Assembly (NCBI GenBank): GCA_945888375.1
Contig: CAMCZZ010000002.1
Coordinates: forward strand, 1-64,000
Direction of reading: 5' to 3'
Origin: Akkermansia muciniphila
Lineage (GTDB): Bacteria; Verrucomicrobiota; Verrucomicrobiia; Opitutales; Opitutaceae
Length of the DNA: 64,000 nucleotides
Shown: positions 37,978 through 47,013 of the stretch, piece after piece
Numbering within the stretch: position 1 is the first letter of the stretch
How the letters are laid out: each line of letters starts with the position of its first letter
The notes under the pieces: generated by a model
Told to the model about the DNA's origin: nothing
The model's input: only the letters and a program-made list of their open reading frames with translations
Database searches by the model: none
Translations under genes and position numbers: made by a program

Positions 37978-39987
37978 ATGAGCGACAGCCCTACCCAACT
38001 ATTTGATGTTATCGTTTGCGGCGCCGGACATGCCGGTTGTGAAGCTGCTTTGGCGGCGTCGAGAACGGGAGCGAGGACTATCTTACTGACCGGCAATCTG
38101 GATACCGTAGCCCAGATGAGCTGTAATCCGGCAATTGGCGGTCAAGCCAAGGGGCAAATTGTAAGGGAAATTGATGCCCTGGGTGGCGAAATGGCGATCA
38201 ACACCGATGTCACAGCCATCCAGTTTAGGCTTCTTAATGAATCAAAGGGGCCCGCGGTTCAGTCTCCACGGGCCCAGTGCGATAAGAAGGCCTACCAATT
38301 CAGAATGAAACATACCCTGGAGCTACAGCCAAACCTCCAGCTTTTCCAGGCCACGGTCACCGGATTGATTTTTGAAGACAATGGGCTCGGGGGGCGTCGA
38401 GTCTGCGGCGTCAAAACCAACCTTGATCTGGATTTTCGGTCTCGGACGGTCGTTGTGACCACGGGAACCTTTTTGCGCGGACTCATGCACATCGGGCAGA
38501 ATAAAAACGAAGGGGGGCGTTTGGGTGATTTTAGCGCCAAGACACTTTCGGCCAGCTTTTTAGAGGCGGGAATTGAGTTGCAGCGGCTCAAGACCGGCAC
38601 ACCGCCGCGCCTAGCCGGTCGCTCCATTGATTTTAGCCGCATGGAACCCCAGCCGGGAGACCTCAAACCGACCTTGTTCGCTTTTCACGACACCCGTGAT
38701 CCCGAGCCCTTGTTCCACGTGGAACAGGGGCTCGCGGCTGGAGTGACCATGCGGGAGGAGCGTTTAGGCTGGTCGCCGGGGCGCGCACAGGTGCCTTGTT
38801 GGATGACCTATACGACGGAGCGCACGGCGCAGTTGGTGCGGGAGAATCTACATCTTTCCGCCATGTATTCTGGGGAAATCGAAGGGGTGGGGCCGCGCTA
38901 TTGTCCATCGATCGAGGACAAATTTGTGCGCTTTGCCGATAAGCCCCGTCATTTACTGTTTCTTGAGCCGGAGGGCCGCTCCACGAACGAGTATTATATC
39001 AATGGGCTTTCCACTTCGCTGCCGTTTTCGGTGCAGGTGGCGATGGTCCGGAGCATTCCAGGGCTTGAGCGAGCGGAGCTGCTGCGTCCGGCCTATGCGG
39101 TAGAATATGATTTTGCGCCTCCCACCCAGCTTTATCCCTCTTTGGAGTCCAGGAAGGTGGAGAATTTATTCTTCGCCGGACAAATCAACGGCACTTCCGG
39201 CTATGAGGAAGCGGCGGGGCAGGGCTTGATGGCGGGGGTAAATGCGGCCCGTAAAACCCGGGCCGAGGCTCCGCTGATCCTTGGGCGGCATGAAGCTTAC
39301 ATCGGAGTTTTGATCGATGATTTGGTGACGAAGGGCACTACGGAGCCGTATCGTATGTTTACCAGCCGGGCGGAGCATCGCCTATTGTTTAATCATGGCA
39401 GTGCGGAGTTGCGTTTACTGAACCATGCACGTGAAGGCCGGCTTATCTCGCCTTCAAGGCTAGCTCGAATCGAAGCCAAGGCTGGACGTATCGAGCAGTG
39501 GCTTGCGCTCTTGGAACGTCAACGGCCGGCTTCGGGCCAAACGGGGGTAGGGGAGGGGACTTGGGCGGATTTATTGCGGCGCGAGGCAGCAAAGGGGACT
39601 TCAGTTGAAAGCATGGCGGCGACGACAGGCCCGGCTGGCTTTTTGGAAATTCCCGAGGTAGAGCGAGCGGAGGTATGTTATCGTATCGTTTACGCCGGCT
39701 ATCTGGCGCGCGAGCAGCGGCAGGTGGCTAAATTACTGGAAGTGGAGAAGGTGAAAATCCCGGGGGATTTTGATTTTTCAACCGTGCGCGGGTTACGCGC
39801 CGAAAGCCGGACGAAATGGATGGCGACGCGTCCGGTTTCGGTGGGCCAGGCAGGGCGAATCAGCGGGGTAAGCCCAGCGGACGTGAGTGTGCTATTGGTG
39901 GCACTGGATGCGCACAGGCGCGGGCGGTTGACGGCGGGTATGGAGCAGGCAGTAAAAGCCACAAGCACTTCTTCACCTGTTGTTTAA
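37978..39987 (+). CDS. mnmG: tRNA uridine-5-carboxymethylaminomethyl modification enzyme MnmG
   Basis: A 669-residue FAD enzyme and partner of MnmE. The FAD-binding loop is VIVCGAGHAGCEAALAASRTG. Family signatures follow: SCNPAIGGQAKGQIVREIDALGGEM split over the early region, LKTGTPPRLAGRSIDFSRME in the middle, and GQINGTSGYEEAAGQG later. The C-terminal helical domain that binds MnmE is present (YAGYLAREQRQVAKL, then SRTKW). It is somewhat longer than the typical 620-640 residues. It converges with recQ, 22 bp away. Its plus strand is G-rich whereas gcvP, also plus-strand, is C-rich. Confidence 0.95.
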   Translation: MSDSPTQLFDVIVCGAGHAGCEAALAASRTGARTILLTGNLDTVAQMSCNPAIGGQAKGQIVREIDALGGEMAINTDVTAIQFRLLNESKGPAVQSPRAQCDKKAYQFRMKHTLELQPNLQLFQATVTGLIFEDNGLGGRRVCGVKTNLDLDFRSRTVVVTTGTFLRGLMHIGQNKNEGGRLGDFSAKTLSASFLEAGIELQRLKTGTPPRLAGRSIDFSRMEPQPGDLKPTLFAFHDTRDPEPLFHVEQGLAAGVTMREERLGWSPGRAQVPCWMTYTTERTAQLVRENLHLSAMYSGEIEGVGPRYCPSIEDKFVRFADKPRHLLFLEPEGRSTNEYYINGLSTSLPFSVQVAMVRSIPGLERAELLRPAYAVEYDFAPPTQLYPSLESRKVENLFFAGQINGTSGYEEAAGQGLMAGVNAARKTRAEAPLILGRHEAYIGVLIDDLVTKGTTEPYRMFTSRAEHRLLFNHGSAELRLLNHAREGRLISPSRLARIEAKAGRIEQWLALLERQRPASGQTGVGEGTWADLLRREAAKGTSVESMAATTGPAGFLEIPEVERAEVCYRIVYAGYLAREQRQVAKLLEVEKVKIPGDFDFSTVRGLRAESRTKWMATRPVSVGQAGRISGVSPADVSVLLVALDAHRRGRLTAGMEQAVKATSTSSPVV

Positions 39988-40009
39988 GAAATAGCGGAAG
40001 TTTATCCGG

Positions 40010-41854
40010 TTAATCTTGGAATTGCAGGCGGGGGTTGTTTTCGAGGAACTCGGCGATGAATCGTGCAAAGATCGCGCCGAATTCCTCACGCTTCTTTTCG
40101 CCCAGCCCGAAGATGCCCTGCATGTCTTTTTCGCGGGCCGGATACTCGCGGGCCATCTGACGGAGAGTTTTGTCACCAAAAATCACATACGCCGGCACCT
40201 CGCGTTCGTCGGCGAGGCGTTTGCGTAGCTTCTTCAGCTCGGCGAGGAGGATCTCATCGCACGCGACCTCGCCCTCGCGGCGCAGAGGCGCGCGTTTCGC
40301 CTTCGGGGCGAGTTCGGAGGGTTTGGTGAGGGTGAGGGAGGCGCGTGATTTCAGGAGAGCGAGGCCCTCGGCGGTGAGTTCAAGGGTAGGGAACTCGCCT
40401 TCGCCCGGGGCGACGTAGCCGAGGCGCTGGAGTTCGCGGCCGACGGCGGCCCAGTGGTGGCGGGGGAGGTCGCCGCCGATGCCGTAGGTGGTGAGGCGGT
40501 CGTGGCCCCATTTGAGGACTTTTTCCGTCTTGGCGCCGACGAGGACTTCGACGACGTGGTTCAGGCCGACGCCGAAGCGCGAGGCCTGGCGGCAGCGGTA
40601 GACGCAGGAGAGGAATTTCTGGGCGTGGAGTGTGCCGTCGTAGGTGTCGCGCGGTTCGTTGCAGTTGTCGCAGGCGGCGCAGTTATCCAGCGGGAAGGTC
40701 TCGCCGAAGTAGGCGAGCAGTTCGCGGCGGCGGCAGCCGGTGCCCTCGGCGTAGCGGGCCATGAGGCGGAGCTGGGCGCGGGCGCGTTGTTGTTCGGCGA
40801 CGTCGGTGATTTCGTCCAGGAAGTGGGTTTGTTTGGCGATGTCGCCGCCGGAGTAGAGCAGCAGGCAATCGCCGGGCAGGCCGTCGCGGCCTGCGCGGCC
40901 GGTTTCTTGGTAGTAGCCCTCTAGGTTTTTGGGCAGGTCGTAGTGGATGACCCAGCGGACGTTGGGCTTGTTGATGCCCATGCCGAAGGCGATGGTGGCG
41001 CAGATGATCTTGGTCTCGTCGCGCAGGAACACTTCCTGGTTGCGGGCGCGTTCGGCGGGGTCGAGGCCGGCGTGGTAGGGCTTGGCGGCATAACCCCGGC
41101 CGGCGAGAGACTCGGCGACGCGTTCGGCGGTGGCGCGGGAGGCGCAGTAGACGATGCCGGACTCGTCCTCGCGGCGCTTCACCCAGTCGATGATCTGCTT
41201 TAGCGGTTCGTCCTTCGCGAGAACCTTGTAGGTGAGGTTGGGGCGGTTGAAGGAGGCGACGAAGACGGCCGGGTTGCGCAGGCGCAGGTGTTTGACGATG
41301 TCTTCGCGCACGCGCTCGGTTGCGGTTGCCGTCAGGGCAATTACGGGGATGTCCGGCAGCAGGTCCCGGAGTTGGGCGATTTGGCGGAATTCGGGGCGGA
41401 AGTCGTGCCCCCACTCGGAAACGCAGTGGGCCTCGTCTATGGCGAGGCACTGGACGTTCCAGGCGCGCAGGTTTTCCTTCCAGTTGTCCAGCATCAGGCG
41501 TTCGGGGGCGACATAGAGCAGGCGGAACTCGCCGCGGTGGAGGCCCGAGAGGCGCGAGCGGGCGGTGGCGGAGTCGAGTGAGGAGTTGAGAAAAGTGGCG
41601 GCGACGCCGGCGGCTTGCATCTGGTCGACTTGGTCCTTCATCAGGGCGATGAGCGGTGAGACGACCACGGTCAGGCCGGGGCGGTGGAGGGCGGGAAGCT
41701 GGAAACACATCGACTTGCCGCCGCCGGTGGGGAGCAGGGCAAAGACGTCGCGTCCGGCCAGACTGGTCTCGATGATCTCGCGCTGGAGCGGGCGGAACTC
41801 GTCGTAGCCGAAGGTGGTGCTGAGGGTGTGGAGGAGTTCTTCGAGGGACGGCAC
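40010..41854 (-). CDS. recQ: ATP-dependent DNA helicase RecQ
   Basis: A 614-residue superfamily 2 helicase from a GTG at 41854 (VPSLEELLHTLSTTFGYDEFRPLQREII). The open frame continues to 42241 but upstream residues are low-complexity and overlap the next gene, so the GTG is preferred. Motifs are I LLPTGGGKSMCFQLPAL, II AIDEAHCVSEWGHDFRPEF, VI QETGRAGRDGLPG, the zinc-binding CAACDNCNEPR region and a C-terminal HRDC domain (DKTLRQMAREYPAREKDMQGIFGLGEKK). It unwinds recombination intermediates. Confidence 0.95.
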   Translation of the reverse strand: MPSLEELLHTLSTTFGYDEFRPLQREIIETSLAGRDVFALLPTGGGKSMCFQLPALHRPGLTVVVSPLIALMKDQVDQMQAAGVAATFLNSSLDSATARSRLSGLHRGEFRLLYVAPERLMLDNWKENLRAWNVQCLAIDEAHCVSEWGHDFRPEFRQIAQLRDLLPDIPVIALTATATERVREDIVKHLRLRNPAVFVASFNRPNLTYKVLAKDEPLKQIIDWVKRREDESGIVYCASRATAERVAESLAGRGYAAKPYHAGLDPAERARNQEVFLRDETKIICATIAFGMGINKPNVRWVIHYDLPKNLEGYYQETGRAGRDGLPGDCLLLYSGGDIAKQTHFLDEITDVAEQQRARAQLRLMARYAEGTGCRRRELLAYFGETFPLDNCAACDNCNEPRDTYDGTLHAQKFLSCVYRCRQASRFGVGLNHVVEVLVGAKTEKVLKWGHDRLTTYGIGGDLPRHHWAAVGRELQRLGYVAPGEGEFPTLELTAEGLALLKSRASLTLTKPSELAPKAKRAPLRREGEVACDEILLAELKKLRKRLADEREVPAYVIFGDKTLRQMAREYPAREKDMQGIFGLGEKKREEFGAIFARFIAEFLENNPRLQFQD

Positions 41855-41983
41855 GGCGCGGGTGGATCCAACATCGGGCCAGGACAGGACGCCTCCAATC
41901 CTGAAGTGACCCCCTTGGAAGCTTCGTAAGGAGTTTTTTCTTCGCTGGCTTGGAAAAATGAAGGACCTGCGCCAACTTGGGAC

Positions 41984-42784
41984 GTGTCTCCGCTCCTCAT
42001 TGCCGCCGTCGCCTTGGTCGTGTGTTGCGTGCTTTTTGCTAGGTTTTTTCGGGTGGCGCGGCGTTTGGACAATTATGGCATCGTTGATATTGTCTGGAGC
42101 TATGCCTTTGGGGTCGTCGCGTTGGTTTACGCTGCAATGGCCGGTGGGTGGGCGCCGCGGCGGTGGGGCGTTGCCATGCTGGTTGTCTTTTGGAGCCTTC
42201 GGCTGGGCACCTACCTTTATCGCAGGGTTATGGGGCATCATCCGGTCGAGGACGGTCGTTACCGAGAGCTGCGGCTGCGTTGGGCGGCGAATTTTGCCCG
42301 GGAGATGGCGCGCTTTTATCAGCTACAGGCTGTTTCGGTGGTCGTCTTGGCGGCGCCCGTTCTCCTCGCCGTCAGCCGTGCCGAGGCGGGGTTCACCCTT
42401 CTCGATGGGGCGGCCCTCGCGCTCTTCGTTGTTTCGCTGGCTGGCGAGGCGCTGGCGGACGGGCAGTTGGCGGCGTTTAAGCGCGATGCGGCCAACAAGG
42501 GGCGGGTGTGCGAGGCCGGGTTGTGGGGGTGGAGCCGGCATCCGAACTACTTCTTTGTGTGGTTGAGCTGGGTGAGTTTCGCCCTCTTCGCCTGGCCGGC
42601 ACCGTGGGGCTGGCTCGGGTTGGTTGCGCCTGCCTGCATCCTTTACCTGCTGCTCTTCGTCACCGGCATCCCCATGACCGAGGAGCAGGCGGTGCGGACC
42701 AAGGGCGACGCCTATCGCGACTACCAGCGCCGGGTGTCGGCCTTCGTGCCGTGGTTTCCGAGGCGAGTAGCGAGCAGGGTGTAG
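41984..42784 (+). CDS. DUF1295 membrane protein (steroid 5-alpha-reductase-like)
   Basis: A 266-residue membrane protein from a GTG start with six or seven hydrophobic helices. The C-terminal signature GLWGWSRHPNYFFVWLSWVSFALFAW and the tail IPMTEEQAVRTKGDAYRDYQRR define the DUF1295 family, related to isoprenylcysteine methyltransferases and steroid 5-alpha reductases. It is followed at 66 bp by a Cfa-like methyltransferase, a pairing seen in gene clusters thought to modify membrane fatty acids. Its reaction is not established. Confidence 0.85.
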   Translation: MSPLLIAAVALVVCCVLFARFFRVARRLDNYGIVDIVWSYAFGVVALVYAAMAGGWAPRRWGVAMLVVFWSLRLGTYLYRRVMGHHPVEDGRYRELRLRWAANFAREMARFYQLQAVSVVVLAAPVLLAVSRAEAGFTLLDGAALALFVVSLAGEALADGQLAAFKRDAANKGRVCEAGLWGWSRHPNYFFVWLSWVSFALFAWPAPWGWLGLVAPACILYLLLFVTGIPMTEEQAVRTKGDAYRDYQRRVSAFVPWFPRRVASRV

Positions 42785-42850
42785 CGGCTATGCCTTATCT
42801 GCTTTTCCAATCCATTCGCTAGCCACTTGTCGTTACTTGCTCCTTTCCCC

Positions 42851-43861
42851 ATGATCGACTCCCTCCTCGAAAAAAACCTGCTGCCGGACTGGCTTGTGCG
42901 CATCGGCATCCGGCGTTTGTTGGCGCAACGCATCCGCGAGGAGGAGCGCCGCTACGATCGCGCGGTCTATGTGGCCGATCTCAAGACCCGCGCTCTGGCC
43001 GAGCAGACGGCGGCGGCCAACGAGCAGCACTACGAGGTGCCGACAGCGTTTTACCAACGCTGTCTGGGGCGTAGGCTTAAATACTCGGGCTGCCTTTATC
43101 CGACCGGTCGGGAGACGCTCGATGAGGCGGAGGAGCTCATGCTCGCCCTTTACGCTGAGCGGGCGCAGCTGGAGGATGGGCAACACATCCTCGAGCTCGG
43201 CTGCGGGTGGGGTTCGCTTTGCCTCTACAACGCGGAGCGGTTTCCGAATTCCCGCATCACGGCCATCTCCAACTCCCGCACCCAAAAGGAGCACATCGAT
43301 ATCGAGGCGCGGAAACGCGGCCTCAAAAACCTCCGTATCCTCACCTGCGATATCAATGCCTTTGATATCGAGTCCGGCCAGTTTGATCGCGTCGTCTCGG
43401 TCGAGATGTTTGAGCACCTCAAAAACTACGACCTGCTCTTCAAAAACATCGCACGCTGGCTGAAACCGGGCGGCCTGCTCTTCACCCACATCTTTACCCA
43501 CAGCAGGTTCAGCTACCATTTCGTGGCGCGGGACGAGACCGACTGGATGAGCCGCTACTTTTTCACCGGAGGCCAGATGCCCGCGCACGATTTGTTCATG
43601 CAGTTCCAGGCCGATTTGAAGTTTGTGCAGGATTGGAAGGTAAACGGCCGCCACTACCAGCAAACCGCCGAGCACTGGCTGAAAAACATGGATGCGCATC
43701 GCGACGAGATCCTGCCGCTTTTCCGCGACACCTACGGCCCCGACCAGGCCGAGAAGTGGTGGGCCTACTGGCGGGTCTTCTACCTGGCTTGCGCGGAGCT
43801 CTGGGGCTACAAGCGCGGCGAAGAGTGGCTGGTCAGCCACTATGTTTTCCGCAAACCATAA
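42851..43861 (+). CDS. Cyclopropane-fatty-acyl-phospholipid synthase-like methyltransferase
   Basis: A 336-residue SAM-dependent methyltransferase from the ATG at 42851; a TTG at 42827 would add eight residues. The SAM motif is ILELGCGWGSLCLY, followed by ITAISNSRTQKEHI and VVSVEMFEHLKNYDLL, matching the Cfa/mycolic-acid methyltransferase family. The N-terminal acyl-binding domain of true Cfa enzymes is shortened. Together with the DUF1295 gene upstream it probably modifies unsaturated phospholipid acyl chains, but the product is uncertain. Confidence 0.82.
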   Translation: MIDSLLEKNLLPDWLVRIGIRRLLAQRIREEERRYDRAVYVADLKTRALAEQTAAANEQHYEVPTAFYQRCLGRRLKYSGCLYPTGRETLDEAEELMLALYAERAQLEDGQHILELGCGWGSLCLYNAERFPNSRITAISNSRTQKEHIDIEARKRGLKNLRILTCDINAFDIESGQFDRVVSVEMFEHLKNYDLLFKNIARWLKPGGLLFTHIFTHSRFSYHFVARDETDWMSRYFFTGGQMPAHDLFMQFQADLKFVQDWKVNGRHYQQTAEHWLKNMDAHRDEILPLFRDTYGPDQAEKWWAYWRVFYLACAELWGYKRGEEWLVSHYVFRKP

Positions 43862-43867
43862 GTTTGC

Positions 43868-43903
43868 ATTATGTAATGTTTGATATAACAAACATCGCAT
43901 AAT
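43868..43903. promoter_or_regulatory. 36-bp palindromic operator overlapping the hsdM start
   Basis: ATTATG (43868-43873), two bases, ATGTTTG (43876-43882), a 6-bp centre, then CAAACAT (43889-43895), two bases and CATAAT (43898-43903). The arms are perfectly complementary at 13 of 15 positions each. The last two bases of the palindrome are the first two of the hsdM ATG (43902), and TATAAC inside it could be a -10 box. The encoded HsdM has an XRE-type HTH domain at its N-terminus, so binding here would be autoregulation. The sequence symmetry is observed; binding is inferred. Confidence 0.75.
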
Positions 43904-45752
43904 GACCGATTTCGACCCCTCCACTCTTCTTCCCGCCCTTCGCCACCGCCAAAATTGGAGCCAAGAACAGCTCGCCGCCCGTCTCGGCGTTTCCTTCGCT
44001 ACCGTCAATCGCTGGGAGGGCGGCAAATCCGCCCCCCAACGCGCTCAACGTGAGGCCATCGCCGCCCTCGCCGCCGATCTCGGCCTCGCCACCGACGCCA
44101 CCACTCCCGCCTCGTTCGCCCCTTCCGTCGCCGCCTCCTCGGATGCCGACGCACCCGCCGCCCCCAAACCCCGCCGCGGCCTCGCCCGCTCCACCGTCCT
44201 CGGCAACAAATCCATGGAGCAGATGCTCTGGGACGCCGCCTGCGCCATTCGCGGCGAAAAAGACGCGCCCAAGTTCAAGGACTACCTCCTCCCCCTCGTC
44301 TTCCTCAAACGCCTCTCCGACGTCTTCGACGACGAGGTCGCCCGTCTCACCCAGACCTACCGCGACGCCGACACCGCCACCACCCTCATCGAGGCCGACC
44401 ACACCCTCGTGCGCTTCTACCTCCCGCCCGAGGCCCGCTGGCCCGTCCTCTCCGGCCGCGCCCCCCACGCCTGGCCCGAGGGCAAAAAACCCGCCAGCCT
44501 CGGCGAACACGTCACCACCGCCACCCGCGCCGTCGCCCGCCAAAACACCCAGCTCCTCGGCATCATCGACCAGGTGGACTTCAACCACGTCGGCGCCGGC
44601 GGCGAACGCGAGATCAGCGACTCCGCCCTGCGCGGTGTCATCGAGATCCTCTCCGATCCCCGCTACCGCCTCGGCCTGAAAGACGTCGAGCCCGACTTCC
44701 TCGGACGCTGCTACGAATACCTCCTGCGCAAATTCGCCGAGGGCGCCGGCCAGAGCGCGGGCGAGTTTTTCACCCCCACCGAGGTCGGCTTCCTCATGGC
44801 CGAGATCCTCCAGCCCCGCCCCCGCGAGGATGCCTACGACTACGCCTGCGGCTCCGCCGGCCTCCTCATCAAGCTCCAGCTCGTCGCCGAGAAACGCGAC
44901 CCCGCCGCCAAAAAACTCCCCCTCCGCCTCCACGGCCAGGAACTGCAAGGCTCCAGCTACGCCATCGCCTGGATGAACGTCATCATCCACGACCTCCAGG
45001 CCGAGATCGTGCGCGGCGACTCCATGCGCAATCCCAAGTTCCGCGCCGAGGGCGGCACCCGCCTGCGCCAGTTCCCCCTCATCATCGCCAACCCGATGTG
45101 GAACCAGACCTTCGATCCCGACGTGTTCGAGCACGACGGCTTCGACCGCTTCGAACGCCAGGGCGGCAACACCTCTGGCAAAGGCGACTGGGCCTGGCTC
45201 CAGCACACCGCCGCCAGCCTCGCCGACGGGGGCCGCGCCGCCATCGTGCTCGATACCGGCGCCGTCTCGCGCGGCTCCGGCAGCAAAAACGAGGACAAGG
45301 AACGCGCCCTCCGCCAGTGGTTCGTCGAGCAAGACCTGATCGACGGCGTCGTCCTCCTGCCCGACAACCTCTTCTACAACACCACCGCGCCCGGCGTGAT
45401 CATCTTCCTCCGGCGCGGCAAACCGAAGGACAGACGCGGCCGCATCACCCTCGTCAACGCCGCCGGCGAGGCGAAAAAAGGCACGCCGAAAAACTACCTG
45501 CCACCCGAAGCCGTGCAAAAAATCGCCGCCGCCTACCACGCCGGCGCCGACGTTCCCGGCTTCGTCAAAACCATCACCACCGCCGAAGCCGCCGCCAACG
45601 ATTTTAATCTCAGCCCGAGCCGCTTCGTGGCGGCGGAGATCGATAACCAACTCCGCTCGCTGCCCGACATCGTCGCCGAACTCACTGCGCTCGATACCAA
45701 GTCCGCCGCATTAGCCTCCGAACTCACCGCCGTCTTGGGGAAACTCGCATGA
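43902..45752 (+). CDS. hsdM: HTH-HsdM fusion: type I DNA methyltransferase subunit
   Basis: The 616-residue modification subunit of a type I restriction system, adding methyl groups to adenine. Residues about 8-62 are an extra XRE helix-turn-helix ([27 protein letters not shown]). A Pro/Ala/Ser linker is followed by the HsdM N-terminal helical domain ([16 protein letters not shown]) and the N6-adenine methyltransferase domain, with SAM motif [10 protein letters not shown] (about 313-322) and [10 protein letters not shown] (about 287-296). The catalytic motif IV reads NPMW (397-400) instead of the usual NPPF/Y/W. The coding strand is very GC-rich. hsdS overlaps its stop by 4 bp. Confidence 0.94.
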   Translation: MTDFDPSTLLPALRHRQNWSQEQLAARLGVSFATVNRWEGGKSAPQRAQREAIAALAADLGLATDATTPASFAPSVAASSDADAPAAPKPRRGLARSTVLGNKSMEQMLWDAACAIRGEKDAPKFKDYLLPLVFLKRLSDVFDDEVARLTQTYRDADTATTLIEADHTLVRFYLPPEARWPVLSGRAPHAWPEGKKPASLGEHVTTATRAVARQNTQLLGIIDQVDFNHVGAGGEREISDSALRGVIEILSDPRYRLGLKDVEPDFLGRCYEYLLRKFAEGAGQSAGEFFTPTEVGFLMAEILQPRPREDAYDYACGSAGLLIKLQLVAEKRDPAAKKLPLRLHGQELQGSSYAIAWMNVIIHDLQAEIVRGDSMRNPKFRAEGGTRLRQFPLIIANPMWNQTFDPDVFEHDGFDRFERQGGNTSGKGDWAWLQHTAASLADGGRAAIVLDTGAVSRGSGSKNEDKERALRQWFVEQDLIDGVVLLPDNLFYNTTAPGVIIFLRRGKPKDRRGRITLVNAAGEAKKGTPKNYLPPEAVQKIAAAYHAGADVPGFVKTITTAEAAANDFNLSPSRFVAAEIDNQLRSLPDIVAELTALDTKSAALASELTAVLGKLA

Positions 45753-46975
45753 GCACGCCTTGGCCCACGACCACCATCGGCGAATTGTTCGACATCGGTG
45801 CGGGTAAATCCGTCACCCCGGCATCTCGCGGACAAGATCCCAAGCGTCCGTTTCTGCGCACCTCCAACGTCCTCTGGGGCCGCTTCGATCTCACCGACGT
45901 GGACACCATGTTTTTCACCGATGACGAGTTCGCGGTGAAGAATCTTCGCTCCGGCGACTTGCTGGTTTGTGAAGGTGGCGACATCGGCCGCGCCGCCGTC
46001 TGGCAAGGCCAGTTGGCCGAGTGTAGTTTTCAAAATCACCTCCACCGGCTCCGCCCGAAACGCCCCGACATCAGCCCCGAGTTCTACCAATTCGCGCTCG
46101 AGGGAGGCATCACCCTGTTCGGTCTGATCGAGGGCGTCGGCAATCGCACGACGATCCCGAATCTGTCCCGCAACCGGCTCGCCGAGCTGGCGGTGCCTAA
46201 GCCGCCCATCGACGAGCAACGAAAGATCGCGGCGGTGTTGGGGAAGGTGCAGGCGGCGGTGGCGGTGGAGGGCGACCTGGTGCGGGTGGCGCGCGAACTC
46301 AAGCAAGCCGCCCTCCGCCAGCTCTTCACCCGCGGCCTCCTCCACGAACCCCAAAAACAAACCACCCTCGGCCCCGTCCCCCAAAGCTGGGTTGTCGAGC
46401 CGCTTAGCCAGGCCGCCTTCCTTCAGCGAGGGCGATTCACGCATCGCCCACGCAACGAACCCCGTTTCTACGGAGGAAAAACGCCTTTCGTTCAAACGGG
46501 CGACGTTGTGCGTTCGGACGGATGGGTTCGTGAACACACCCAAACGTTAACCGACGAAGGTGTCGCGATAAGCCGGGTCTTCCCCGCCGGAACCATTTTG
46601 ATCACGATTGCCGCCAACATCGGCTACTCAGGAGTGCTCACCTATGCGTGCGCCGCGCCCGACAGTCTTGTTGGTATTACGGCAAGCGAGGACTTCGATA
46701 CCACTTATCTGAGCTACTATCTTCAAACTCAGCAAAAGCGGATGGACGAGTTGGCAGCACGCGGAACCCAGAAAAACATAAACATTCAGTTCCTGACACC
46801 ATGGCCGGTGCCCAAGCCGCCCATCGCCGAGCAACGCGAAATCGCCGCTTTGCTGGCGACGCTGGACGCGAAGATCGCGCACCACGAGGCGAGGCGGGCG
46901 CTGTTGCGCGAGCTCTTCCGCACCCTCCTCCACGACCTCCTCACCGCCCGCCGCCGCGTCACTTCCCTCGACTAA
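45749..46975 (+). CDS. hsdS: Type I restriction system specificity subunit
   Basis: A 408-residue specificity subunit with the two-fold repeat organisation of HsdS. Each half ends in a conserved coiled-coil block: [25 protein letters not shown] (about 150-175) and [25 protein letters not shown] (about 350-375). The target-recognition domains are about 1-150 and 195-350; they set the two halves of the methylated sequence, which cannot be predicted by eye. The second recognition domain is less GC-rich than flanking sequence, as expected for frequently exchanged domains. The start overlaps the hsdM stop as ATGA. Confidence 0.93.
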   Translation: MSTPWPTTTIGELFDIGAGKSVTPASRGQDPKRPFLRTSNVLWGRFDLTDVDTMFFTDDEFAVKNLRSGDLLVCEGGDIGRAAVWQGQLAECSFQNHLHRLRPKRPDISPEFYQFALEGGITLFGLIEGVGNRTTIPNLSRNRLAELAVPKPPIDEQRKIAAVLGKVQAAVAVEGDLVRVARELKQAALRQLFTRGLLHEPQKQTTLGPVPQSWVVEPLSQAAFLQRGRFTHRPRNEPRFYGGKTPFVQTGDVVRSDGWVREHTQTLTDEGVAISRVFPAGTILITIAANIGYSGVLTYACAAPDSLVGITASEDFDTTYLSYYLQTQQKRMDELAARGTQKNINIQFLTPWPVPKPPIAEQREIAALLATLDAKIAHHEARRALLRELFRTLLHDLLTARRRVTSLD

Positions 46976-47013
46976 TCATCGCCAAAGCAATCACTCCAAA
47001 TCACTAATCCCCC

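Noticed and set aside
43869-45650. 593-residue minus-strand frame
   Set aside because: Antisense to hsdM, low-complexity Gly/Glu/Val-rich, with no motif. hsdM has clear SAM and HTH motifs.
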